DNA of 64,000 nt from Streptomyces broussonetiae (GCF_009796285.1 NZ_CP047020.1:7006001-7070000); one strand, 5' to 3'; counted from the first letter of the stretch, positions 24,524-32,677 are shown. Notes: a model not told the origin generated them from the sequence alone. Program-made: numbers and translations.

Positions 24524-25033
24524 ATGGGTGTGCTGTTCGACTACTTCGCGGCGGCCGACCGGCCGACGGCCCTCGACTGGGCGATCGGACCGGGCGGGGA
24601 CTGGCTGGCGGAGGGCCAGTCCCTCGACGAGGCGGGCGCGGACTGGATCGACATGAAGGGCATCGACCCCCATGTCGTCCTCGGGCAACTCGTCGCGTTC
24701 GCGGAGGGAAGGCCGTACGACGTCCATGGCACCGGGCCGGAGCTGCTCTGGCCGGACGCCCGGGAGTGGCCCCCCGAGCGGCCCGCGGCGCCCGGTGCCG
24801 AGTCGCCGTGGGACTCGGGGCTGCACCTGACCGAGCTGCCCGACGCCTGGCGGGACCGGCTCGCCGCCATAGAGGAGGAGCACGTGCCGATGCTCGCGCT
24901 CCAGTGGTACGACATAGAGGAGGTCGACTTCACCGACTTCCCGGACTGCGAGGCCACCATCCGCAGCTTCGCGGGCCTCGCCAGCCGGGCCCGGGGCGCG
25001 GGCACGCACCTGTACTGCCGGTGCTGCGTCTGA
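24524..25033 (+). CDS. Hypothetical protein, 169 residues
   Basis: ATG 24524 is downstream of AAGGGGACGG. The product is acidic, starts MGVLFDYFAAADRPTALDWA, and ends with a Cys cluster HLYCRCCV. Conserved-looking pieces are DMKGIDPHVVLGQLVAF and LQWYDIEEVDFTDFPD. It resembles actinobacterial hypotheticals that measure or inspect small proteins, but I cannot name a family. It lies 56 bp behind the flavoenzyme, same strand, and may be a passenger. Its stop codon is the first TGA of an 18-bp tandem array. Confidence 0.65.
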   Translation: MGVLFDYFAAADRPTALDWAIGPGGDWLAEGQSLDEAGADWIDMKGIDPHVVLGQLVAFAEGRPYDVHGTGPELLWPDAREWPPERPAAPGAESPWDSGLHLTELPDAWRDRLAAIEEEHVPMLALQWYDIEEVDFTDFPDCEATIRSFAGLASRARGAGTHLYCRCCV

Positions 25034-25138
25034 CCCCTCGTATCCGGCTGACCCCTCGTATCCGGCTGATCCTGCACGCCCGGTTGATCCCGCACGCCCG
25101 GCCGGCCCGTCACACCCGGCCGGTCCCTCGCACCCCGG
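25031..25138. repeat. Six-unit 18-bp tandem repeat across two converging gene ends
   Basis: Units start at 25031, 25049, 25067, 25085, 25103 and 25121. The first two are identical (TGACCCCTCGTATCCGGC) and the rest diverge stepwise. The array contains the stop of the 169-residue gene and the last codons and stop (25110) of the convergent paaX gene, so its expansion has probably set where the two genes end. Confidence 0.8.
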
Positions 25139-25940
25139 CGAACTCCGCCCCCGCGTCCCGCAGCCGTGCGTGCAGCCCGCGGAAGACCTCCGCCGAGCGC
25201 ACGCCCGGCCAGCCCGCGGGCAGCAGCTGGGAGGGCAGGCCGGGGTCGCTGTAGGGCAGGTGGCGCCAGGAGTCTAGGGCGAGCAGGTAGTCGCGGTAGG
25301 CCTCCTCGGGCGGGGTGCCCGTGCGGCGCTCCCAGGTGCGCAGGACCGGAGCGTGCCTGTCCAGGAACCCCTCGTGCTCCTTGGCGATCGCGGTCAGGTC
25401 CCACCAGCGGGCGACCGCCTCGGCCGTCGCCGCGAAGCCCAGATGCTCACCGCGGAAGAAGTCGACGTAAGGGTCCAAGTGGAGTCGGCGCAGGGTGTGT
25501 TCCGTCTCGTCGTACAGCCGGGCCGGGGCGATCCACACCCCGGGGGCCGCGGTGCCGAAGCCCAGGCCCGACAGCCGGGAGCGCAGCACATGCCGTTTCT
25601 GCCGCTCCGACTCGGGCACGGAGAAGACCGCCAGCACCCAGCCCTCGTCCTCGGGGGGTGCGGTGGCGTAGATGCGCCGGTCGCCGTCGTCCAGCAACTG
25701 GCGTGCCTCGGGGGAGAGTTCGTAGCCGGCCGCGCCGGTGGCCGTGCGGGCCGGGAGCAGCAGGCCGCGCCGTTTGAGCCGGGACACCGAGGAGCGGACG
25801 GAGGGCGCGTCCACGCCGACCGCGGCCAGCAGTCGGATCAGCTCGGCTACGGGCACGGGGCCGGGCATGAAGCGGCCGTACGCGCCGTAGAGCGTGACGA
25901 TGAGGGACCGGGGGGCGTGCTGCTCGGACACGTTGATCAT
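25110..25940 (-). CDS. PaaX-family transcriptional regulator
   Basis: The 276-residue product has the PaaX order: an N-terminal winged helix (SLIVTLYGAYGRFMPG, LIRLLAAVGVDAPSVRSSVSRLKRRGLL), a central domain (WVLAVFSVPESERQKRHVLRSRL) and a C-terminal PaaX_C domain (FLDRHAPVLRTWERRTGTP, YRDYLLALDSWRHLPYSDPGLP). PaaX proteins repress aromatic degradation genes and are released by the aryl-CoA intermediate. It follows the CoA ligase gene by 15 bp on the same strand, so the inducer may be 2-aminobenzoyl-CoA made by that ligase. Its C-terminal codons come from the 18-bp tandem array. Confidence 0.88.
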   Translation of the reverse strand: MINVSEQHAPRSLIVTLYGAYGRFMPGPVPVAELIRLLAAVGVDAPSVRSSVSRLKRRGLLLPARTATGAAGYELSPEARQLLDDGDRRIYATAPPEDEGWVLAVFSVPESERQKRHVLRSRLSGLGFGTAAPGVWIAPARLYDETEHTLRRLHLDPYVDFFRGEHLGFAATAEAVARWWDLTAIAKEHEGFLDRHAPVLRTWERRTGTPPEEAYRDYLLALDSWRHLPYSDPGLPSQLLPAGWPGVRSAEVFRGLHARLRDAGAEFAGVRGTGRV

Positions 25941-25955
25941 TTTAGGTCTTCGGCA

Positions 25956-27548
25956 TCACTGCTGGTCACCATCGGTGCGCAGGCGGAACCGCTGCAACTT
26001 GCCGGTGGCCGTGCGGGGAAGGGCGGGCAGGAAGACGAACTCGCGCGGGCATTTGTAGGGTGCCAGTTCGGAAAGCAGGAAGGTGCGCAGGGCCTCGGGG
26101 TCGTGCGGTGCTCCCTCGCGCAGCACCGTGTAGGCCACGGCCACCTGTCCGCGCGCCTCGTCGGGGCGGCCCACGACCGCCGTCTCCATGACGTCCGGAT
26201 GGCGCAGCAGCGCATCCTCCACCTCCGGTCCGGCGATGTTGTACCCGGCGGAGATGATCATGTCGTCGGCGCGGGCCACATAGCGCAGATAGCCGTCGGG
26301 TTCGCGGACGTAGGTGTCACCGGTGACGTTCCAGCCGTCCCGCACGTACACCCGCTGGCGCGGGTCCGCCAGATAGCGGCAGCCGACGGGGCCGCGCACG
26401 GCCAGCAGTCCGGGCTCGCCGTCGGCCACCGGGCGGCCGTCCGTGTCCTGGACCCGCGCCTGCCAGCCCGGCACCGGCACGCCGGTGGTCCCGGGCCGGA
26501 TGCGTTCGTCGGCGGCCGACACGAAGATGTGCAGCAGTTCGGTGGCGCCGATGCCGTTGATGAGGCGCACGCCGGTGCGCTCGTGCCAGGCCCGCCAGGT
26601 GGCCGCGGGCAGGTTCTCGCCGGCCGACACACAGCGCCGCAGCGACGAGAGGTCGTGCCCGTCCAGCTCCTCCAGCATGGCGCGGTAGGCGGTCGGCGCG
26701 GTGAACAGCACCGAGACCCGGTGCGCGGTGATGGCGGAGAGCAGGTGCCGGGGACCTGCCTGTTCCAGCAGGAGGCTGCTGGCGCCGGCCCGTAGCGGGA
26801 AGACCACCAGCCCGCCGAGGCCGAAGGTGAAGCCGAGCGGGGGACTGCCGGTGAACACGTCGTCCGCACGGGGGCGCAGCACATGCCGGGAGAAGGTGTC
26901 GGCGATCGCCAGCACGTCCCGGTGGAAGTGCATGCACCCTTTCGGGCGACCCGTGGTGCCGGAGGTGAACGCGATCAGGGCGACGTCGTCGGCGGCGGTG
27001 TCCACAGCCGGGTACGGAGTGCCGGGCACCGGGCGGTTGAGCAGGTCGTCCGGGCCGTCACCGCCGTATGTCGTGATCCGCAGCCCGGGTATGTCGGCCT
27101 TGGCCAGGTCCTCCACCGACCGGATGTCGCACAGTGCGTGCCGCACCAGGGCGATGTCGCACATGGTCGCCAGCTCCTGCGGGCGCTGCCGGTCCAGCAC
27201 GGTGACCGCTATGGCGCCCGCCTTCAGTACGGCCAGCCAGCAGGCGGCGAGCCAGGGCGTGGTCGGGCCGCGCAGCAGCACCCGGTTGCCGGGGACCACG
27301 CCCAGGTCGCCGGTGAGCGCGTGCGCGATGCGGTCGACGCGCTCGCGCAACTCCCCGTACGTCCAGCCGGGGCCGGCCGGGGTGCGGAAGACCGGGCGGT
27401 CGGCCGCGGTGTGGCCCAGCAGTTCCGCGGCGCAGTTCAGCCGGTCGGGGTAGTCCAGTTCCGGCAGGTCGAAGCGCAGTTCGGGCCACTCGTCCGGCGG
27501 GGGCAGGTGGTCGCGCGCGAAGGTGTCGACGTGGGCCGAGCGGTGCAT
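25956..27548 (-). CDS. Aryl-CoA ligase, probably 2-aminobenzoate-CoA ligase
   Basis: The 530-residue product is an adenylate-forming enzyme of the benzoate-CoA ligase branch: IAFTSGTTGRPKG (P-loop), INGIGATELLHIF, DGWNVTGDTYVREPDGYL and YNIAGPEVEDALL, with the catalytic Lys in LPRTATGKLQRF. The N-terminus (SAHVDTFARDHLPPPDEWPEL, LDYPDRLNCAAELL) is, as I recall, characteristic of 2-aminobenzoate-CoA ligases. It would activate anthranilate with ATP and CoA, feeding the flavoenzyme at 22200. ATG 27548 follows AAGGGGG. It is divergent from the acyl-CoA dehydrogenase operon and co-transcribed with paaX. Confidence 0.82.
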   Translation of the reverse strand: MHRSAHVDTFARDHLPPPDEWPELRFDLPELDYPDRLNCAAELLGHTAADRPVFRTPAGPGWTYGELRERVDRIAHALTGDLGVVPGNRVLLRGPTTPWLAACWLAVLKAGAIAVTVLDRQRPQELATMCDIALVRHALCDIRSVEDLAKADIPGLRITTYGGDGPDDLLNRPVPGTPYPAVDTAADDVALIAFTSGTTGRPKGCMHFHRDVLAIADTFSRHVLRPRADDVFTGSPPLGFTFGLGGLVVFPLRAGASSLLLEQAGPRHLLSAITAHRVSVLFTAPTAYRAMLEELDGHDLSSLRRCVSAGENLPAATWRAWHERTGVRLINGIGATELLHIFVSAADERIRPGTTGVPVPGWQARVQDTDGRPVADGEPGLLAVRGPVGCRYLADPRQRVYVRDGWNVTGDTYVREPDGYLRYVARADDMIISAGYNIAGPEVEDALLRHPDVMETAVVGRPDEARGQVAVAYTVLREGAPHDPEALRTFLLSELAPYKCPREFVFLPALPRTATGKLQRFRLRTDGDQQ

Positions 27549-27616
27549 GGCGGTGCGCCCCCTTGCCGTGACAGACGGACTCTGTGGTGGGCTCGCGCCT
27601 CGAGCGTATCGTGTTG

Positions 27617-27643
27617 GTGACGGCAGTCAACTGTGCGCGATAA
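27617..27643 (+). promoter_or_regulatory. Promoter/operator of the acyl-CoA dehydrogenase-RidA operon
   Basis: GTGACGGCAGTCA starts at 27617 and GATAA at 27639, a 22-bp offset identical to that at 21290/21312 before the enoyl-CoA hydratase. GTGACG acts as -35-like and CGATAAC as -10-like. The element is in the 152-bp divergent region shared with the CoA ligase, so one protein could co-regulate all three transcripts. Confidence 0.5.
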
Positions 27644-27700
27644 CGTCGGAGGGAGACGGGGAACGGGCCGGCGTGGCCCGCCCCGGAGGGAGGACCGGCA

Positions 27701-28837
27701 GTGCCCGCATTCTCACTCGAACCGGAGCAGACCGCCTGGTGTGCCGAGCTGCGGGAGCTGGCCGCGCAGCGGCTGCGCCCGCTCGCCGGCAAGGGCGAGC
27801 CGGGGCACGTCAACCGGCCGCTGCTCGCCGAACTCGGCCGGCTCGGGCTGCTTCGGCGGCTGTTCACCTCCGGCGCGCTCGACCTCTGCCTGATGCGGGA
27901 GTCGCTCGCCCAGGCCTGCACGGAGGCCGAGACCGCCCTTGCCCTGCAGGGCCTCGGCACCCATCCGGTGCACGCCCACGGCAGCCCGGCGCAGCGCGAG
28001 CGCTGGCTGCCCGGGGTCGCCGACGGCAGCACGGTCGCCGCGTTCGCGCTGAGCGAGCCGGGGGCCGGGTCGGACGCGGCCGCGCTGTCCCTCGCGGCCG
28101 AGCCCGACGGCAGCGACGGCTGGCGGCTGACCGGCGAGAAGTGCTGGATCTCCAACGCCCCCGAGGCCGACTTCTACACCGTCTTCGCCCGCACCACACC
28201 GGACGCCAAAGCCCGGGGCGTGACCGCGTTCCTCGTCCCCGCCGACCGTCCCGGACTCACCGGCACCGCACTGGAGATGCTCTCCCCGCACCCCATCGGT
28301 GCCCTCGGCTTCGACGCCGTGCCCGTCACCGCCGACGACCTGCTCGGCGAGCGGGACCGCGGCTTCGCCGTCGCCATGGGCACCCTCAATCTCTTCCGCC
28401 CGAGCGTCGGCGCGTTCGCGGTCGGCATGGCCCAGGCCGCGCTCGACGCGACGATCGGGCACACCCGTCGCCGCGAGGCGTTCAAGGGCAGGTTGATGGA
28501 CCTTCAGGCCGTGTCCCACCAGGTCGCCGAGATGGCGCTGCGCACCGAGGCGGCCCGGCTGATGGTGTACGCGGCGGCGACGGCGTACGACCGGGGCGCG
28601 CCCGGTGTCGCGGGGCGCGCCGCGATGGCCAAGCTGCTGGCCACCGAGACCGCGCAGTACGTCGTCGACACCGCCGTCCAGCTGCACGGCGCCCGCGCCC
28701 TGCGCCGTGGCCACCTCCTCGAGCACCTCTACCGCGAGGTGCGCGCACCCCGTGTCTACGAGGGCGCGAGCGAGGTCCAACGAGGCATCATCGCCAAGGA
28801 GTTGTACGCCCAAGCCCACGAACAGGAGGACCGGTGA
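27701..28837 (+). CDS. Acyl-CoA dehydrogenase family protein
   Basis: GTG 27701 sits behind GGAGGGAGG. The 378-residue product has the ACAD order: helical N-domain, VAAFALSEPGAGSDAAAL and LTGEKCWISNAPEADFYTVFART (FAD beta-domain), then the C-terminal helical bundle with QLHGARALRRGHLLEHLYREVRAPRVYEGASEVQRGIIAKEL. The family base is usually Glu in the last helix region (YEGASE). It would oxidise a cyclic or acyclic CoA ester in the aminobenzoyl-CoA route. It overlaps the RidA gene by 4 bp. Confidence 0.88.
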   Translation: MPAFSLEPEQTAWCAELRELAAQRLRPLAGKGEPGHVNRPLLAELGRLGLLRRLFTSGALDLCLMRESLAQACTEAETALALQGLGTHPVHAHGSPAQRERWLPGVADGSTVAAFALSEPGAGSDAAALSLAAEPDGSDGWRLTGEKCWISNAPEADFYTVFARTTPDAKARGVTAFLVPADRPGLTGTALEMLSPHPIGALGFDAVPVTADDLLGERDRGFAVAMGTLNLFRPSVGAFAVGMAQAALDATIGHTRRREAFKGRLMDLQAVSHQVAEMALRTEAARLMVYAAATAYDRGAPGVAGRAAMAKLLATETAQYVVDTAVQLHGARALRRGHLLEHLYREVRAPRVYEGASEVQRGIIAKELYAQAHEQEDR

Positions 28838-29232
28838 CGACCGAGCGCGTCAACCCGCCCGAACTGTCCCCGCCCACCGGTTTCTCGCACGCCGTCGTCG
28901 CGTCCGGCTCCCGCGTGGTGTTCCTCGCGGGCCAGACCGCCCTCGACGCCGACGGCAAGATCACCGGCGACACACTGCCCGAGCAGTTCGAGAAGGCGCT
29001 GGGCAGTCTCCTCACCGCACTGCGCGCGGCCGGCGGTACCCCGGCCGACCTCGCCCGGGTCACGGTCTACGCCACGGACGTCGCCGCATACCGCGCCCAG
29101 GCCGGCCGACTGGGCCGTATCTGGCGGGACCTGGCGGGCCGGGACTATCCGGCGATGGCCGTCGTGCAGGTCGTACGGCTGTGGGACGAGCAGGCGATGG
29201 TGGAACTGGACGGATTCGCCGTACTGCCGTAG
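28834..29232 (+). CDS. RidA-family (YjgF) enamine/imine deaminase-like protein
   Basis: GTG 28834 overlaps the upstream stop (GTGA), with AGGAGG before it. The 132-residue product has the RidA fold: GFSHAVVASGSRVVFLAGQTALDADG, FEKALGSLLTALRAAGG, ARVTVYATDVAAY and VVQVVRLWDEQAMVELDGFAVLP. RidA proteins release ammonia from enamines/imines. An Arg that binds the substrate carboxylate is normally near the end; here VRLW is in its place. Coupling to an aromatic-CoA gene set fits removal of the ring amino group after 2-aminobenzoyl-CoA is dearomatised. Confidence 0.85.
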   Translation: MTTERVNPPELSPPTGFSHAVVASGSRVVFLAGQTALDADGKITGDTLPEQFEKALGSLLTALRAAGGTPADLARVTVYATDVAAYRAQAGRLGRIWRDLAGRDYPAMAVVQVVRLWDEQAMVELDGFAVLP

Positions 29233-29240
29233 CCGCCGTG

Positions 29241-29269
29241 GCCGTGGCGGTCGCCGTGACCGCCACGGC
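29241..29269. terminator. Bidirectional hairpin between the RidA gene and the DUF5999 gene
   Basis: Perfect 11-bp stem GCCGTGGCGGT / ACCGCCACGGC with a 7-base loop, 8 bp after the RidA stop and between convergent genes. Confidence 0.75.
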
Positions 29270-29309
29270 CGGCCCGCCCTGCTGCCGGCGCGGGCCGTGC
29301 CGCGGTGGT

Positions 29310-29504
29310 TCAGGCCGCTGCGGCGAGTCGCTCCGCCGGGAGCCTGCGGGGCGGGACCACGCTGCCGTCCGGATACAGTTCGCCACTGTCGTCGAAGACG
29401 ATCGAGCCGTCGCACAGCAGGGTCCAGCCCTGTTCCGGGTGGGCGGCCACCGGGTGCCGGGAGGCCGGGGCGGACGCGGGGTACGAGGACCGGCAGGAGC
29501 ACAT
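29310..29504 (-). CDS. Small DUF5999-family protein
   Basis: ATG 29504 is chosen for the GGAGG seven bases upstream; the longer frame is not protein-like. The 64-residue product starts MCSCRSSYPASAPASRHPV and continues with AHPEQGWTLLCDGSIVFDDSGELYPDGSVVPPRR, which I recognise as the DUF5999 pattern common in Streptomyces. The N-terminal Cys pair and later Cys may bind a metal. No function is known. Confidence 0.75.
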   Translation of the reverse strand: MCSCRSSYPASAPASRHPVAAHPEQGWTLLCDGSIVFDDSGELYPDGSVVPPRRLPAERLAAAA

Positions 29505-29739
29505 GGCGCACCTCCACATCGGAACGTGCGGGGGCCGGCGGGTCCGGCCGCCACCCGTCACACTCAGACCATGCGACCGGCGTGAACGCGCCGGAACCGA
29601 TCGCCGTGAAGCGTGACAACACCCGGACAACTCCCGGACGGTTCCATGACGCGCCACCGATGGAGTGACGGTCACGCCCTGCGGCACGGCCGCCCGGTAC
29701 CAGTGGAGCCCTCAACCCCATGGATCCGGGAGGTACCCC

Positions 29740-30168
29740 ATGCCTGTTCGCCCCGCGCTCGCCGCGGCCATCGGCACAGCCGCCCTGCTGTGCGTCGCCG
29801 CCGGCCCGGCCGGCGCCGACCCCTCCGAGAGCATCACGGTCGACCCCACCGGCAAGCTCGCCTCGGACGGCACCGTCACGCTCTCCGGCACCTACCGCTG
29901 CACCAAGGGCACCGGCCCGGTGTTCGTCACCTCGTCGATCAGCCAGGGCGACTCCCAGGTCAAGCACGGCATCGGCGGCAGCGCCGCCGAGTGCGACGGA
30001 GCCGAGCACCACTGGCAGAACACCGGCAAGACCTCGTCGGAGACCTTCAAGGCCGGCACGGCCCACGTCGAGGCCACCCTCATGGAGATGCGACCCGAGG
30101 GCATCATCCCGCTGCTGCCCTTCTTCCACGCGGAGAAGGACCAGGACGTCAAGCTCGCGAAGCAGTGA
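29740..30168 (+). CDS. Secreted small protein, DUF6299-like
   Basis: ATG 29740 follows GGGAGG. Residues 1-26 are a Sec signal (ALAAAIGTAALLCVAAGPAGA, cleavage after AGA). The mature part of about 115 residues is a predicted beta-sandwich beginning SESITVDPTGKLASDGTVTLSGTYRC, with one Cys pair (TYRC and AAEC), and ends in EKDQDVKLAKQ. I associate this with DUF6299 secreted proteins of Streptomyces. No role is known. It stands alone and converges with the GntR gene. Confidence 0.72.
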   Translation: MPVRPALAAAIGTAALLCVAAGPAGADPSESITVDPTGKLASDGTVTLSGTYRCTKGTGPVFVTSSISQGDSQVKHGIGGSAAECDGAEHHWQNTGKTSSETFKAGTAHVEATLMEMRPEGIIPLLPFFHAEKDQDVKLAKQ

Positions 30169-30185
30169 CCCCGGCCGTACGCCGA

Positions 30186-30210
30186 GCGGCCCGGACAGGG
30201 GGCGGGCCGC
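30186..30210. terminator. Hairpin between the DUF6299 gene and the dasR-like gene
   Basis: GCGGCCCG (30186-30193) pairs with CGGGCCGC (30203-30210), 9-base loop, between convergent genes. Confidence 0.55.
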
Positions 30211-30271
30211 CCGGTGCCACGGCGGCCCTCGCCCCGGCCTGCCCGGTTGCGCTGCGGCCGAGCCGCCGCGC

Positions 30272-31051
30272 TCACTCCTGCGTGTGCCGCGGCGCGGGCC
30301 GGCGCAGGGCGGCCACGAACTTGTAGCGGGAACCCCGGTACACCGAGCGAACCCACTCCACCGGGGTGCCCTGCGCGTCCCGTGAGTGCCGGGACAGCAG
30401 CAGCATCGGCAGCCCCACGTCGGTGCCGAGCAACTGCGCCTCGCGCGGGGTGGACAGCGAGGTCTCGATGGTCTCGTCGGCCTCCGCGAGATGCACGCCG
30501 TACGCCTCGGCGAGCGCCGTGTACAGCGAGGCCTGCGTCCGCAGTGTGCGGCGCAGGCCGGGGAAGCGGCGGGCGGACAGGTGGGTCGTCTCGATCGCCA
30601 TGGGAGCGCCGCTGGCCAGCCGCAGCCGCTCGACGCGCAGCACCCGTTCGCCGAGCCCGATACCCAGCAGCCCCGAGAGCTTCTCGTCCGCCGGGATCTC
30701 CCCGATGTCCAGCATCTGCGAGGCGGGCGTGAGACCTTGGGCGCGCATGTCCTCGGTGTGCGAGGTCAGCTGGAGGGTGCGGTACAGCTTGGGCTGGGCG
30801 ACGAAGGTGCCCTTGCCCTGGATCCGGTCCAGCCGCCCCTCGCCGACCAGTTCCGTGAGCGCCTGCCGGATGGTGGTCCGCGAGGTGTCGAACCGGACGG
30901 CGAGCAGGCGTTCCGCGGGCATGGCCGAACCGGGCTGCAGCGCCTCGGTGATGGCCAGCAGCTGTTGCTTGATCCGGTAGTACTTCGGCACGCGCGCGGT
31001 GCGGCCGGGCACCCCCCTGTGCGGCTGGGCGCTGCTGACGTCGGTGGTCAT
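30272..31051 (-). CDS. DasR-like GntR/HutC regulator
   Basis: The 259-residue product has a GntR winged helix (KYYRIKQQLLAI, PAERLLAVRFDTSRTTIRQAL, RLDRIQGKGTFVAQP) and a UTRA effector domain (LTSHTEDMRAQGL, PMAIETTHLSARRFPGL, SVYRGSRYKFVAAL). The sequence is very DasR-like but, compared with DasR as I remember it, differs enough to be a paralog. DasR senses GlcN-6-P and related sugar phosphates and represses chitin/GlcNAc genes. Three dre-like sites lie between it and the divergent transporter operon, so self-control and control of that operon are likely. AAGGCAGG supports ATG 31051. Confidence 0.85.
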   Translation of the reverse strand: MTTDVSSAQPHRGVPGRTARVPKYYRIKQQLLAITEALQPGSAMPAERLLAVRFDTSRTTIRQALTELVGEGRLDRIQGKGTFVAQPKLYRTLQLTSHTEDMRAQGLTPASQMLDIGEIPADEKLSGLLGIGLGERVLRVERLRLASGAPMAIETTHLSARRFPGLRRTLRTQASLYTALAEAYGVHLAEADETIETSLSTPREAQLLGTDVGLPMLLLSRHSRDAQGTPVEWVRSVYRGSRYKFVAALRRPAPRHTQE

Positions 31052-31103
31052 GCCTGCCTTCCCGGCTGTGTCGGTGGGCTCCCGTTATAGCGACCAACTG
31101 CCC

Positions 31104-31270
31104 TATGGTCTAGTCCAACTGGCGCGCGGCGGTCACCGCCGGGCGAAAGGGGCGTATGCGGACGGAGGCGCTCCGGTGACGTTCTCGTAACGGCCTCCAC
31201 CGGCTTTCCGGACCACCCTTGACACCCCGAAAGGTCTAGGCCAAGCTCCACCGTACTGGTCTACACCATT
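31104..31270. promoter_or_regulatory. Three dre-like (DasR box) sites in the das-like promoter region
   Basis: Sites: TATGGTCTAGTCCAAC (31104-31119), AAAGGTCTAGGCCAAG (31230-31245) and ACTGGTCTACACCATT (31255-31270), against the dre consensus ACTGGTCTAGACCAGT. A -35-like TTGACA (31219-31224) is immediately left of the second, so sites 2 and 3 would cover the transporter promoter. Site 1 is 53 bp before the regulator start and would serve autoregulation. Confidence 0.8.
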
Positions 31271-31363
31271 AGTGGCCAGGTCCCGAGCCCTACGTGCAAC
31301 AGCGTCGTACGCAGGTCACCGCCGAGGGCGTGGGGGGAAAGTGGCATCCCTGAGGAGGGTGGC

Positions 31364-32641
31364 GTGAAGCGCAAGCTCGCTTCCGCGATCGTGATCGCGG
31401 GCATGATGGTCTCCGTTGCGGCGTGTGGCGGAAACAGCAAGGACGACTCCAAGGACGCGGGACCCGACAGCTGGAAGGGCCAGACGCTGACCGTCTGGAC
31501 CATGGACGGCTCCGCGCCGCCGCAGTGGACCAAGGACGTCCAGGCCGCCTTCGAGAAGCAGACCGGCGCCAAGGTGAAGTTCGAGATCCAGAAGTGGGAC
31601 GGGATCCAGCAGAAGATCACCACCGCCCTCTCCGAGGACAACCCGCCGGACGTCCTGGAGGTCGGCAACACCCAGACCCCCGCCTACGCGGCCACCGGCG
31701 GCCTCGCCGACCTCACCGACGTCAAGAAGGCGATCGGCGCCGACTGGACGCCGTCGGTCTCGCAGTCCTCCGTCTTCGACGGCAAGCAGTACGCCGCCCC
31801 GTGGTACTTCGCCAACCGCGTCGTCATCTACAACAAGGCGATCTGGGCGAAGGCCGGCATCACGTCCACGCCCAAGACCCGGGACGAGTTCTTCAAGGAC
31901 CTGGAGACCATCGGCAAGAAGACCGACGCCGAGCCCCTCTACCTGCCGGGCCAGAACTGGTACTTCCTCGACGGCCTGATCATTGGCCAGGGCGGCGACC
32001 TGGTGAAGAAGCAGGGGAGCAAGTACGTCTCCAACCTCGCCGACCCCAAGGTCTCCGCGGCCATGGAGACCTACAAGAAGTACGCCTCCTACTCCAAGGC
32101 CCCCAGGGACAAGGACGAGGCGACCCCGCAGCAGGCCACGATCTTCGCCAAGGGCAAGACCGGCGCGTTCATCGGTATGGGCTGGGAGGCCGCCACCGCC
32201 ATCCAGACCAACAAGGCCATCGAGAAGCAGATCGGCTACTTCACCATCCCGGGCGAGACGGCCGGCAAGCCCGAGGGCGTCTTCCTCGGCGGCTCCAACC
32301 TCGCCGTCGCCCAGAACAGCAAGAAGCAGTCCCTGGCCAAGGAGTTCCTGAAGGTCGCGCTGTCCGACCAGAACGAGGGCGAACTGGCCAAGCTCAACGG
32401 CATCGTCCCGAACAAGACGTCGCTGCAGACCAACCTCCAGGGCAACGCCGCCGCCGAGGCCGCCGCGCCCGGCGCCGCCGTCGGCGGCACCACGCCGCTG
32501 ATCCCCGAGTGGGCCGCGGTGGAGAACACCCCGAACCCGATCAAGTCGTACATGACCGCCGTGCTGAACGGCAAGGACCCCGCGGCGGCCGCCAAGGACG
32601 TCGAGGGCGAGATCAACAAGCGCCTGGCCCAGCAGAACTGA
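31364..32641 (+). CDS. DasA-like sugar-binding lipoprotein of an ABC importer
   Basis: GTG 31364 follows GAGGAGGGTGG. Residues 1-21 are a lipoprotein signal ending in lipobox VAAC. The 425-residue product is a type-1 solute-binding protein: TLTVWTMDGSAPPQW, QKWDGIQQKITTALSEDNPP, YLPGQNWYFLDGL, GKTGAFIGMGWEA and an NTPNPIKSYMTAVL end. The sequence closely follows DasA, the N,N'-diacetylchitobiose binder. It is followed by two permeases and a GH3 gene, the same order as the das operon, and has dre-like sites upstream. The natural ligand could be a different beta-glucosamine or beta-glucoside oligomer. Confidence 0.85.
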   Translation: MKRKLASAIVIAGMMVSVAACGGNSKDDSKDAGPDSWKGQTLTVWTMDGSAPPQWTKDVQAAFEKQTGAKVKFEIQKWDGIQQKITTALSEDNPPDVLEVGNTQTPAYAATGGLADLTDVKKAIGADWTPSVSQSSVFDGKQYAAPWYFANRVVIYNKAIWAKAGITSTPKTRDEFFKDLETIGKKTDAEPLYLPGQNWYFLDGLIIGQGGDLVKKQGSKYVSNLADPKVSAAMETYKKYASYSKAPRDKDEATPQQATIFAKGKTGAFIGMGWEAATAIQTNKAIEKQIGYFTIPGETAGKPEGVFLGGSNLAVAQNSKKQSLAKEFLKVALSDQNEGELAKLNGIVPNKTSLQTNLQGNAAAEAAAPGAAVGGTTPLIPEWAAVENTPNPIKSYMTAVLNGKDPAAAAKDVEGEINKRLAQQN

Positions 32642-32649
32642 TGACCCGC

Positions 32650-32677
32650 GCCGGGGGCGCCCGCAGGCGCCCCCGGC
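32650..32677 (+). terminator. Intercistronic hairpin between binding protein and permease genes
   Basis: Perfect 12-bp stem GCCGGGGGCGCC / GGCGCCCCCGGC with a CGCA loop, 9 bp behind the binding-protein stop and 47 bp before the permease start. Such hairpins usually stabilise or partly terminate the transcript, so that more binding protein than permease is made. Confidence 0.75.
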
